From IMG/VR virus record IMGVR_UViG_3300020438_000093, positions 1 to 40,298 of that record: a DNA stretch of 40,298 nucleotides; one strand, given 5' to 3'. The position numbers and the translations under genes are program-made. Source of the DNA: a virus. Numbering within the stretch: the first letter of the stretch is position 1; each line of letters begins with the position of its first letter. The notes beneath the pieces are model-generated. The model saw only the letters and a program-made list of their open reading frames with translations. It ran no database searches and was not told the DNA's origin. Shown here in pieces: positions 6,536 through 17,700 of the stretch.

Positions 6536-8977
6536 TTACCAAGCTTTAATAAGATATTTTACTCTAAAGTATTTTAACACAAGTGGGATAGGTGTGCGTG
6601 GAACAATACCAGCAGATACTGTTATTTGTTCAGCACCAGTCATTGTAAGTGTACCATCATTTACAGTCATTGCAGCCGCAGATGGTGTAACCGACAAAGT
6701 TTTATCAATGAAGAATGATACTGCTTGATCATTTTCATTGTTTACATTCTCATTCACCTTATTTTTACCATAAGGATTAGAGTATGCATCACTAGTACCT
6801 GGATCAGTACCATCTACAGGAGTTTGATCTACTGTAAGAGTTGCAGGGTATGACCTTCCAGGTCCCCACATGATTCGTACTCCACCAACTCCTCCATCAC
6901 CTGCGGTAGCTACAGGGTCGGTACTGATAGGAGTGTTAGAGCATGAACCTCCTCCTCCACCAACAGCTCCACCATCTCCACCATTACAGTGTGTAAATGG
7001 TGAAGTGGATCCAGTAGCATCTTGTGAGGTTGCGAACACAGTTCCAAGTCCACCACTAGCACTACTTAACTGCCATGCTATACCACCTGGATTATCATTG
7101 ATACCTCCTGTTGTGGTTCCAGTATTTGTTAGATTCCATCCAAATTTATATGTACCAGCAGCAACAGTACCAATATCAATATTAGTATCAGCAGTACCAT
7201 CAGTTATTGGACTAGTATTTTTCTGTACTCCATCCCAGAAAACATCAGCAGTATCATCAGCCTGAACCCTTATCCATACCTGTGTCGTTGCAGTAAGAGT
7301 AACTAAACGCTGTCCAAATGTTACCTGATTTAGATATGGATCTGGATTAGTTGGATCTGTAACTCTAGCCTTACAAATACCATACTGCTGCATAAATGTA
7401 GACCACATAGCAGTTGTATTTGTTGTTGGGTGAGTTATCATCCAGTTATTATTATTCTGTTCAGGTGCAGTTGTAGCTCCACCAGCAGCACCACCAGAAC
7501 CTCCTGAACCACCAGTCATAGCTCCACCTGTAGTCATTTGGTTAAGTGGAGTACCAGCAGCACCATTAGTTCCTTGTCCTTCTAATCCTACTCCACCACC
7601 ACCAGCTCCAGCAATAGTCAATTGAGTATGGGATCCAGCACCACCACCTCCTCCAGCTCCATCACCAGAAACAGTAGCTCCAGCACCACCTTGAGTATTA
7701 CCTCCACCACCATCACCTGAATATCCACCAGCACCACCACCAGCACCAAATGTGGTAGCAAATCCTCCATTACCACCACCATCTCCAACAAAATCACCAC
7801 CATCCCTAGATGTAGGTGACCCTGATGTCGAACCTCCACCACCACCTTTAACAGTAGTAGCAGATATGAAATAACTATCGTCACCTTCAGGCCAAATTGT
7901 TGGGTATGGATCGTCTGTACCAGTACCACCAGCACCTACGACTATTGTATAACTAGATCCTGGTGACACTGTTATATTATTCTTATAACCTAGGCCACCA
8001 CCGCCTCCACCAACTAAACCTTGACAACCACCAGCACCACCACCAACAGCAACAACACAGATAGACGTTACACCAGCAGGTGCTGTCCAACTGTGAGTAC
8101 CTGCTGTCGTCCATTCTTCTTGACCAACAGCATCTGCAGCAGTACCACTATTATGTTCATGTGAATATGTTGGAGATATATCATATGAATACTGTGCTTG
8201 TGTACCTGCTCCAGGATCTATACCTCTTCTTGGTCTATATTCACAGAAATAATGTGAGTGTTCAGCAGCATATCCTCTCTCTTCAGGAACCCACTGTTGA
8301 ATTGGAGATCTATTGGTAACATAGTTTGGTGATTTAGTATCATCCATCGCAAGACCCTTTTCATATGCCTGTGGTCCTGCTTCACTACCTAAAACTAAAT
8401 GGGCGTGTGGTGGTGGTCCACTTAATGTATGTGGTTGTAAAGGTCCAATCTTTATAACTGCCTGACCAGACAATGTTCCTTTAACAAATCCTGTTACAGC
8501 ACTATATCCAGTTACACGAACTGTCCCAAACCCATACTCCTCAAGTTGCCTAGCTCTGCTAATATACCATTCACCACCAGTAGCACCAACTTCCATAGTA
8601 GATAAGTCTGGTGTCTGTGATCCAGCTCCATCAATACCATCAGGACCATTGACTCTCTTCATCCTCATGTCTGGTAACTTAAATGTACCAGTGAGTTGAG
8701 TGTTATCACCCCAATCTCTGAGGTCAACTAAAGTAGGAGCAGTTCCACCATACTTATTCTGTAATGCATCATACAATAAAGGGAAGTCAGCAATATTTAA
8801 TTGTCTTCCATCACAATATAACCAACCAGGATATTGGTATTCAACCTTTGCTGCATCAGTAGAATCAGATGCATCATATGCACCTACAAAAACAGACTTG
8901 ATAGCTCCAACAGGCATACCAGAGTCATTGCTCATGTCGGAATAATGATTGTGGAAGGATCCTCTTTCTCTAGGCAT
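6536..8977 (-). CDS. Tail-collar-domain fibre protein with glycine-rich region
   Basis: 813 aa. The N-terminal 115 residues form a phage tail collar domain: PVGAIKSVFVGAY, then GWLYCDGRQLNIADFPLLYDAL, YGG and FKLPDMR. Residues about 300-510 are extremely glycine-rich, of the type found in adhesive glycine-rich fibre tips (GGGAGG repeats). Another Gly-rich piece comes later, and the C-terminus ends VKYLIKAW, similar to the ends of the next two collar proteins. It is likely a short-fibre or receptor-contact virion protein. It starts 1 nt after the preceding gene's stop. Plus-strand ORFs here, including proline-rich ones, are shadows of the Gly codons. Confidence 0.85.
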   Translation of the reverse strand: MPRERGSFHNHYSDMSNDSGMPVGAIKSVFVGAYDASDSTDAAKVEYQYPGWLYCDGRQLNIADFPLLYDALQNKYGGTAPTLVDLRDWGDNTQLTGTFKLPDMRMKRVNGPDGIDGAGSQTPDLSTMEVGATGGEWYISRARQLEEYGFGTVRVTGYSAVTGFVKGTLSGQAVIKIGPLQPHTLSGPPPHAHLVLGSEAGPQAYEKGLAMDDTKSPNYVTNRSPIQQWVPEERGYAAEHSHYFCEYRPRRGIDPGAGTQAQYSYDISPTYSHEHNSGTAADAVGQEEWTTAGTHSWTAPAGVTSICVVAVGGGAGGCQGLVGGGGGGLGYKNNITVSPGSSYTIVVGAGGTGTDDPYPTIWPEGDDSYFISATTVKGGGGGSTSGSPTSRDGGDFVGDGGGNGGFATTFGAGGGAGGYSGDGGGGNTQGGAGATVSGDGAGGGGGAGSHTQLTIAGAGGGGVGLEGQGTNGAAGTPLNQMTTGGAMTGGSGGSGGAAGGATTAPEQNNNNWMITHPTTNTTAMWSTFMQQYGICKARVTDPTNPDPYLNQVTFGQRLVTLTATTQVWIRVQADDTADVFWDGVQKNTSPITDGTADTNIDIGTVAAGTYKFGWNLTNTGTTTGGINDNPGGIAWQLSSASGGLGTVFATSQDATGSTSPFTHCNGGDGGAVGGGGGSCSNTPISTDPVATAGDGGVGGVRIMWGPGRSYPATLTVDQTPVDGTDPGTSDAYSNPYGKNKVNENVNNENDQAVSFFIDKTLSVTPSAAAMTVNDGTLTMTGAEQITVSAGIVPRTPIPLVLKYFRVKYLIKAW

Positions 8978-8978
8978 T

Positions 8979-10214
8979 TTAATACTTTATTAGAAATTCC
9001 ATAACAATGTATGGTGAAACAATATCATCAAACTTATTTACACCAGAAGTACTTATGTTAACAGATGCTTCTAGACCATCTGGTCTCATAGTAGCAACTT
9101 GAGTGGTACATTCATAATCAGTATCACCTATCTCCCTATCAATAATATGAGAGTGTAGTGTAGCATCAAGTGTGTCTGATCCTGGGGGAACTCCACATGT
9201 TTCTTCAACATTCCTTGCAGTAGGATATACTGGATCTGATACATCATCATTAACAGTATCATATGGTCTTTGCAAACCGATATTTATACCAGGTGCTGGT
9301 TCGTTGTTAGGCCATGAGGTTGCTGTAACTACATCACTACCAGATAGTGTTTTATCTGGAGTCCAGTTACTTTCTGCTGGATATGTAGTGTTTTGAATCG
9401 TTAAATGAGCACCACTCTGACTAGCATATCCTAAGAAATGATTTTTAAAAGATGCACAGTTACCACCATTACAAATACCAGGTCCACCAATACTATAAAA
9501 CCCAGCTACTGTAGCCTGCCAATAATGTCTAGCAACTTCATTACACAATCCACCATAACTCTCAGCAGATTCAGCAGTAAGATTAACATCAGCTGCTGAT
9601 CTATAATATGGTGTAGATCTATTAGGATACTCAGCACTCTCTTTCACTGCGACTCTAGTACCACCAGAAAAGTGTCCATGTGATCCTATAGCACCTGCAG
9701 GTACTGATGTAGTCTCAGTAGTAGTTGGAAGTGTCCAACCTATTGAACCAATCATATCAAAAGTCTGTGCTGGTATAGTAAATGCACCATTAAATCCTAT
9801 GTTAGCAGTGTTACCAACATTAGAGAACATCTCAACACCAACACCTGCTTTCTTAATAGTTGTTGCATTTTCTCCAGTACCAACAACCTTATTAATATTT
9901 CTATATGATCCCACATTAGATGATGAAGCAGCTTCTATATGTTTTGATCCTAAATCAGGAACCTGAAACTGAGTAGCAGCAAGAGCTTGATCAGATTTTT
10001 TATACAATGATGTTTCACCAACTCCAAGTATCCTTGCAAGCTCTGGATAATCTCTCTCATCATAAACAGAACCATCACATCTCAAGTAACCTGCTGGTAA
10101 CTTGTCTATAATCTGTGCAAAATTAGGATCATTATCAGGGATACTAACACCCCAGTTAATAATAGTACCAGGTGCATTACCTAACTTAGATCTCTCTTTC
10201 TGTAGAAACTTCAT
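8979..10214 (-). CDS. Tail-collar-domain fibre protein
   Basis: 411 aa starting at ATG 10214, overlapping the previous stop by 1 nt (TAATG). PGTIINWGVSIP, GYLRCDGSVYDERDYPELARIL and FQVPDLGSKH in the first 110 residues are the collar-domain hallmarks. The remainder is beta-rich with the SHGHFSGG segment common to these proteins, and it ends YIVMEFLIKY. It is the middle member of three consecutive collar-domain genes, presumably paralogous short-fibre subunits. Confidence 0.85.
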   Translation of the reverse strand: MKFLQKERSKLGNAPGTIINWGVSIPDNDPNFAQIIDKLPAGYLRCDGSVYDERDYPELARILGVGETSLYKKSDQALAATQFQVPDLGSKHIEAASSSNVGSYRNINKVVGTGENATTIKKAGVGVEMFSNVGNTANIGFNGAFTIPAQTFDMIGSIGWTLPTTTETTSVPAGAIGSHGHFSGGTRVAVKESAEYPNRSTPYYRSAADVNLTAESAESYGGLCNEVARHYWQATVAGFYSIGGPGICNGGNCASFKNHFLGYASQSGAHLTIQNTTYPAESNWTPDKTLSGSDVVTATSWPNNEPAPGINIGLQRPYDTVNDDVSDPVYPTARNVEETCGVPPGSDTLDATLHSHIIDREIGDTDYECTTQVATMRPDGLEASVNISTSGVNKFDDIVSPYIVMEFLIKY

Positions 10215-11776
10215 TAATATGCCCTAATAAGATACATCATGCTAATAGCTGGAGTCTTTACATCCACGTTAATATTTAGTGCAGATGGTAGATTCTGTGG
10301 TGCAACTGCTGTAGGTTGACCAGACAATGTACTATCAATTGCTATATCATTAACAGCTACAATCGTAGGTGGTTTAAGAAAACCAGCATTCATTGTAAGC
10401 TGGAATGAATAGTGAGTATGAGACTGCTGATTAGAATGATATTCATCAGCATGATTCAAAGCAACTGGAAATGTTTTAGATGTTCCTTCGTCAGCAGGAT
10501 TGAATAAATTAGTAGCAATATTATCTCCTTCACCCTGATAACCATACCAGTTCTTACTATTCAGATTTGATTCCCTTTCATTACAGTTATATACTGAGTT
10601 AACATTACTATAAGTAGCACCTAAAGGTCTAGGCATAGGTCCTTGCCACACTGGTTGTGGATTATATGTACCAACACCACCAGTATTATTAGGATTGAGT
10701 CGTGGTCTACTCATATCAACTATAGTTTGATTTGCAACAAATCTTGTTACTAAAGCAGTACCTTGGTTACCACCAACAGTATCAGGACTACCTGAACTTG
10801 GTGGTTCTGATGCAACAAGTGTCTTTTGCTTAAAATTACCTTCTACATTAGTCTCAACTTTTGGACACTGAAAGCTTTCAAAGAATCCACCATCATCAAG
10901 AACATATCTATATCCAGTACCTTGATTACCAATAACAGTAGGGTTACCATGTGTATGAGGTGGCATATGATCCTTACTTAGTTTCCTAGGTAAGCTATGA
11001 AATGTCTTAAAATAGTTTGGTGGGTTTACTGAGAAGTTTCTAATCTGTCCTGTTAAACTACTAGAATCTGTGATAGTAAAATTTATATCAGAGTTAGCAT
11101 TGTATGATGTACCTGGACTAACACCAGATCCATCACCTTCAATTAATTTATTAGTACCAACTCCTGTTGGTGTTAATACATCTGGTACTGATGGTAGAGT
11201 CCAATCCACCTTTAGTGTTAATGGATCTGTTCCTGAAGGAAGTGAAGCAGCATCTATAGTTATCGAATCACCAGCAGTATATCCACCACCAGCATCAACT
11301 ATCTTAGTTACTCCAGCTCTACCTTGAGCATCTACATCAATAGTTACTTGGCAACCAGTTCCACCACTAGCAGAAGTTAGAGTAAAATTATATGTTGCTG
11401 CTGCTCTTCCTTCATCTACTTCACCATTAGTAATAGTCATACCACCAACAGCACCACTTAGATATGTCTGTCCAGCTTGCAATGCAGCAACACTAACATA
11501 ATCTTCTTCATAATCTGCTAATAACCTAGTATTTAACTGAGGTAGAGCAAATGTATCACCACTTATATAATTTGGATATATCCTATTATTAAGACCATTA
11601 GTAGGTCCATAGGTATTGCCCAAAATAGAAGCCAATACTGGAAAATTCATAGCTTCCAATACTTGACCATTACAAGCTAACCATCCTTTTGGTATTGTAC
11701 CTTGATCTCCCGACCAAGGAAGGATCGTGCCTATTGCCGATCCTCTCATCTTTTTCTCTGCTTCGTACTGTTTCAT
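10214..11776 (-). CDS. Tail-collar-domain fibre protein
   Basis: 520 aa. GSAIGTILPWSGDQ, PKGWLACNGQVLEAMNFPVLASILGNTYG and FALPQLNTRLL identify the N-terminal collar domain. Residues about 105-200 (TYNFTLTSASGGTGCQVTIDV, AGGGYTAGDSITI) form a Gly-x-Gly-Tyr beta module also seen in the gp5-like protein at 30129-32978. A DHMPPHTHGN His-rich loop and a C-terminal ISMMYLIRAY follow. It starts 3 nt after the giant fibre gene and is probably co-expressed with it. Confidence 0.85.
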   Translation of the reverse strand: MKQYEAEKKMRGSAIGTILPWSGDQGTIPKGWLACNGQVLEAMNFPVLASILGNTYGPTNGLNNRIYPNYISGDTFALPQLNTRLLADYEEDYVSVAALQAGQTYLSGAVGGMTITNGEVDEGRAAATYNFTLTSASGGTGCQVTIDVDAQGRAGVTKIVDAGGGYTAGDSITIDAASLPSGTDPLTLKVDWTLPSVPDVLTPTGVGTNKLIEGDGSGVSPGTSYNANSDINFTITDSSSLTGQIRNFSVNPPNYFKTFHSLPRKLSKDHMPPHTHGNPTVIGNQGTGYRYVLDDGGFFESFQCPKVETNVEGNFKQKTLVASEPPSSGSPDTVGGNQGTALVTRFVANQTIVDMSRPRLNPNNTGGVGTYNPQPVWQGPMPRPLGATYSNVNSVYNCNERESNLNSKNWYGYQGEGDNIATNLFNPADEGTSKTFPVALNHADEYHSNQQSHTHYSFQLTMNAGFLKPPTIVAVNDIAIDSTLSGQPTAVAPQNLPSALNINVDVKTPAISMMYLIRAY

Positions 11777-11779
11777 TGA

Positions 11780-14700
11780 TTATAACTCCACGAGCCACCA
11801 TCCCCTATAATTGGATGGTATAGTTCCTGTTTCTGTTCCATCTTTTGCTCCAGCGAATACGAACCCAAATCCAGCATTTCTAGTCTGGACAATCATTTCA
11901 CCACCTTGGTATGCACTACTTAGTCCACCAGAAAGTGTTCCAGTAGCATCACCTTGCATTTGCACACCAACTGGTGCACGAACGATTAATGATGTAGCGT
12001 AGGATAGATTACCTCCTAGGTCAATCATTCTAATCATATCACCAGTCTCTGCATCTGCTGGTAATGTAAACACTGCTGTAGCAGCAATAGCAACAAAGTA
12101 ATTTTTACCAGTTTCAAGTGTTGCGTCAGAAGATTTAAACTCCCAGTTGAGTCCACCATTCTTACCCCAGTATCTATTAACACCGAATGCATCAATAGCA
12201 GCATCCTGACGTATTCTGAATAATCTATCATCATCATTACCAAGACCATTAATTTCTAATGCCTTAGTATTATCTGCTGATGTACGTGCTTGAGCAAGAC
12301 TGTTAATGGTAACTTGACCACCATTAACTGTTAGATCACCAGTACCGATTGCAGATCCAGCAACACCAATACGTGTATCACCAGTCTGTGCATCTACATG
12401 TAACTTAGCAGTAGCAGCATCACCGAATTGAATTCCAGTAGTACCACTGAATACAGAGAAGTCATCATCTATTTGTAAGTGACCAGAAATTTCAAGGTTA
12501 CCCGTAGATACCTGCAAGTAAGCAGACATCAACGCATCATCAGCAGAACCTACTGTACCATCATTCTGCACTCTTAGGTTACCAGCTAACCACTGATTAC
12601 CTCCCTTATCAATGATTGCTTTAGGAGCAGCCTCAGTACCAACACCAACGACTGTGAACTTACCATCACTATCGATAGTTAGTCTAGTGTTAGCAGTTGG
12701 TTGACCATTAATAATCCTAAACTGATTATCAGTAGAATTAGTTGATGCATTACCTGTTAGATTAATACTAAAGTCTTGAGCACCAAGTATAGTAGAATCT
12801 ACACCACCGAAGACAGAATCAATTACGAAACGATCTTGCTGTGCACCATTATTAACACTAAACTTCTCAGCATTAGTATCATTAACAGCAGTAATCCTAA
12901 CAAATTCACCAGTACATGTAGGTGTGTTAGCACCATTTAATCTTAGGTAGTCACCAACATTGAACTGTCCACCAAACTCAGCAAGTGATACAAGATCAGC
13001 ACTAAAGTTGATTATAGCAGATCCAACACTACCTGATATTGGAACAGCACCACCATCAGGATCTAGAGATAGATTAAACCTTGTGACGCTATTACCAGTG
13101 TCATTCACTGCGTTCACAACGAAGTAAGTTGCTGTAGTATTAACTCCTACAATGCTACCAACATTACTGAACTTAACTGCATCACCTGTTCCTAACTCAT
13201 TGATAGGAACTTCAAGTGTATCAGCATTATTTACAAGATTAGATAAAGCAGGAGTTGAAGAAGTCTGTGGTACTCTACCAACTAAGTGAGTAGCATCATT
13301 AGATCTCTCAAGCTTGTATATAACTTGATTATCTGCGTGTATTGCTACAGTTGTACAATCCACACCTCTATTAACTGGAACTATCCTTGTATTAGCATCA
13401 GGACCAGGTGAGACAACCTCAACCAATTCTGTTCCTATGATAAGGATATCACCAATCGCTATTCCTCTGACGTTATTAACTGATAATCTATTATACTCAG
13501 CATCATTTGAATTAGCTGTCCATTGAGTTGTACCAGTACCAGTATCAACTAAGGTATTTTGTAATGTAATACCAGCAGATGTTCCAGGAGTACCACCAAC
13601 CTGTACAGGTGATCCACCTTCAGATGTAGCAATCTGGAATGTACTACCAGTACTATTAATAACCCAGTATGGTGTGCCTACTGCAACACCACCACCAGAA
13701 AGTCCAGTAATATCAGTAAAGTTAACTACGTTACCATCTAAGAAATAGTTCTCATTTACAGAGATAACTCCATTAGCTGCAACACTAGTAATAACTTGGA
13801 AACTATCAATATCAGCGACATACTTGTAGAAGTCAACATTGAGGTTCTGTAAACTACCAGGAGCATGAGCTATCTGTGCTGTATTGAGTTGTTGTCTATC
13901 AACCGTAACAGTTCCACTGTTAGATCCACCATGCATGGTTACATCACCATACATGTCTGTATCACCATTGACTTGCAGAGAGTTTCTAACCTCTGTAGTA
14001 CCAGCGACACCACCAATAGCAAACTGTGATGCTCTAGTTGCAAAGTTTACAATAGAACCAGCACCAGCTCTGGTGAATAGATTGATAGTCTGTGAATTAG
14101 ACTGTAGATCACCACCATTAACATCTAAGTCACCGTCAAGTATGGTCTGAGCATTCTGAACTGTTAGTGTTGAGTTAGCAGTATTACTAAATGCACCACC
14201 CACTGTGATGATTGACTTATTAGTAGCACCATCAGCAACAGTACCAATATTAATTGTCGAATCAATTGATAATGTGTGTACATTTAATGTCGTATCAGTA
14301 GATGATGTACCAACATTGATTGTCTGAGCTGCTGTTGCATCCTCAAAGAGGTTTACAGTAGTTGCAAGACCACCAACATTTAATGTGGTTGCATTAGTAT
14401 CAAGGACATTGAAGGTTGTTGCATTAGTAGTAATACTTCCACCATCAATGTTTACATTACCATCTATATCTGCGTTAGCAATATCATTACCAACAGTTAC
14501 TAAGTGTAATGCATTTGTTTCACCAGATCCTACCTTGATAGTAAGAGTAGAATCTAAATCATCATCAGTTGCATTAATACCAACTCTTGTTTCTAGAGTA
14601 GAAACTCTAAGTGTTGCTAAGTTATCTGATACTATTGAATCTCCACCAACTATCAATGCATCCTTGAGACCAGTCTCAGTCTTAGTTGTAGTTGCTTCAC

Positions 14701-17700
14701 CAGTATAGTTATTGATCGCCTTACCACTAATGAATGCATTACCAACAACATCCAAGTTTGCTCTTGGTTCTTGCTGATTGTAAACTGTACCACTAGCAGT
14801 ATATGTTAGGAATCCATGCTCATGTGAATTATGAGCAGTACGAGCAATGGTGTTAATACCAAGCTTGTACTTACCAATTGTAGCTGTTTCAGTTCTAATT
14901 GCTTCAGAACCTATTACACCAGTCTCTTTCCAATTCTCATCAGATCTTTCAAGAATAACACTTGACTCAGTAGCCCAAGTAAATGTAGTTGTAGGAATGG
15001 AGTTGTTAACAACAAACTCACAGAACCCATCATCTGCACCTGTTTGATCTGCCTTTGTAATTACCCACTTACCATTAACACGTGGATCAGAGAACCCTTT
15101 AATAAGGATTGTCTTACCTACACCAATGTTAATACCACTATCACCATTAGTAAATGCACCAGACCAATGAAGTTGAACAGTATTACTACCGTTAGCCAAA
15201 AGCTGGAGAACTGATGTGTTTGGTATTATTGAGTAGTAGTTAGCATATATCCAAGCAAGAGAACCACTCTGCTCAATTGACCTACCCTTATAAAGGATAT
15301 CGCCTGCTTGTGCATTAGCATCTACCTCAGATGAGTTGTAATATCTTACAAACTGCTCAGGACTAAATGTTGTTGACTGATCAGGTGTTCTGTTGCTAGG
15401 CTCATTCTCACTGAATGAGAAGTTTGTACGTATACTATACTCTTGACCTGGGAATAGTCCTGTACCTCGACCTTTTATGTGATAAACAGCCGTGGAAATT
15501 TTATTCCTACTAAGGGTCATATCACCCTTATTTCTATCAGACCAATTACCTCTAGTTAATGTGTTATCTTCACCACCACCATCACTTCTTGGGTTAGAAA
15601 GAATGGTAAGAGCAGGTGATTCAGTTGGTGGTTGAGTACTAATAATTACTCTGTTATTAAAGTAACCAATACCTTCAACAGTAATCTTATCCTTAAATGT
15701 AACAGGAGTATCAAACGATGTTACCAGTGTAGTGATAATATCTGTATCATCTTCAGATGACTCAAGTTGAGCTTTCTCAAGGAATGTTTCTTCACCAGTG
15801 ATAGCATCAATCTTCTTGTTACCAATGTATAGGTCACCATTACTGTTAAGACCAGTGTAGAATACAATACCACCATCCTCACGTTTTGCTTGTGAGTAGT
15901 AGTCTTGGAACTCAGAAAGTATAACTTCCTGTCTTGCTGGTAGACCAGATGAATAGTTACCTGGACCAAAACCAAGGTATTCAAACGTATGGTTACCAGA
16001 TCTAGCAATAGATGGTCTTCTTAGTTCAATGTATACCTTCTGATCATGAACAGATTCAGTATCACCAGCAATAGGAATCTGTCTCTGTTCTGAACCAGCA
16101 GTAGCATTACCTGTAACAGCTTGGAGTGTATTACCAGCATTAGCATAGGTGTATCCACTAAAGTATCCTGACTGAGTTAAATCTTCAATTGCTTCCTTAG
16201 TCATTGACCTCTTATAGTCATTGACCCAGACAAGACCATGTGTATAGTTGTCTGCGAAACTGTTAGCAGCAGGTGGATCAGTAATTAATGCATTCTTAGT
16301 ACCATTGTTGTCTATAACCTGATACCATAGAGGATCATTCTTATAGTCCAGTGGATAGAGTGAGGAGATAGGCTGAGAGAACCTAAAGTTCTGGAAGTTA
16401 TTACCAACACCAGCACCACGAGGTAGAGGTGAAATGTTACCACGAACAGCAGTTAGATAGTAGATACCATCTTGCTGTCCAGCAACACGTTCCTGAATAA
16501 TCTCAGAATCAAAGATATAGAATGTATCATCAATGTCTTTAACATCTTCAACAGAAACAACCTTGTAGGTATTACCAACAGTATCATTCAATGTATCACC
16601 AGGTGTGACTGTGAATACATTAGAATCACCAACCACATAAAGATTATTACCTTTACTGTCTCTACCACCATTAACATCTGCTTGCTGATCAGCATAAACA
16701 GCACCTTGCTGGAATCTTGTGGCAGTTAATGGATTGTATGTTGGTCTAGCACTTACATCCTTAAGGATGATATAATGCTTAGTATCAGCACCTACAACTA
16801 CGGAGAAGTATGCATGAATATATCCAAATCCACTGCTACCACCAGTCCACTCTACTATGTTAGTAGGAGCAGATGTAGTCTTACTTGTAGCAAATGAACC
16901 TGCTTGTGGAGCATTAATCTCTACAGTATGGAATACTGTATTCTTTAAGTTTGGTGCGTTAGTATCGTCAACTGTGTGATCAAATACAGTAAGTTCTAGT
17001 TTCTCAGAACCTGATGTACCTATCTTCCTAGCAGAACGAATACTAAATCGAATATAGTTATCAGTATTAACAATGCGAGGATGATTATCTGGATCATATA
17101 TGTTCTTAGCGGTTAATGTACCAGCCTGTACTGCTGCATCAAATGCAGTCTTGGTCATACCAAGTGTCTCAGTTGAGTTAGCAGACTGTGGGTTACGGAA
17201 ATCAGCGATATCAGGAGATCCACCAACTTTCTCAAGTACTATATTCTGTGGGAGTAGATTACGCTTAGTATCAGTACGGATCTTCATTACAAATCCGTTG
17301 TTTGGTTGCCTTACAGAACCAGGATATGCTTTTGGTTGTACATATCTTAAACGATAGATACGATCATTAGCAACACGATCATCCTTAAGACGAGTATAGT
17401 AGGAATCTGTTGTCTGTGTCTGACCTGAAGAAGGATCATAATCACTCTCTTGAATCCTAGTGATTATATTATTATCAAGACTAGTCTCATCCTTAAGGTT
17501 CAAGTACCACAATCCATCAGGTATTGGTGGAACTCTAGATGCAGCAGTATCAACAAACGTAGGATCAAATCTCATTGGTGATGTACGCTTGTTAGCGAAG
17601 ACATACCAGAATTGATCTGGATTATTAACTAGAACTACCTCTGGTGCACCAGCTATAGCATCAGCAGCAGTAGCAAAGATCTTGAATGTATCTTCTGTTT

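Noticed and set aside
6870-7265. Plus-strand proline-rich ORF (131 aa)
   Set aside because: It is the antisense shadow of glycine codons in the collar-domain protein; no ribosome site, and the minus-strand frame is clearly coding.
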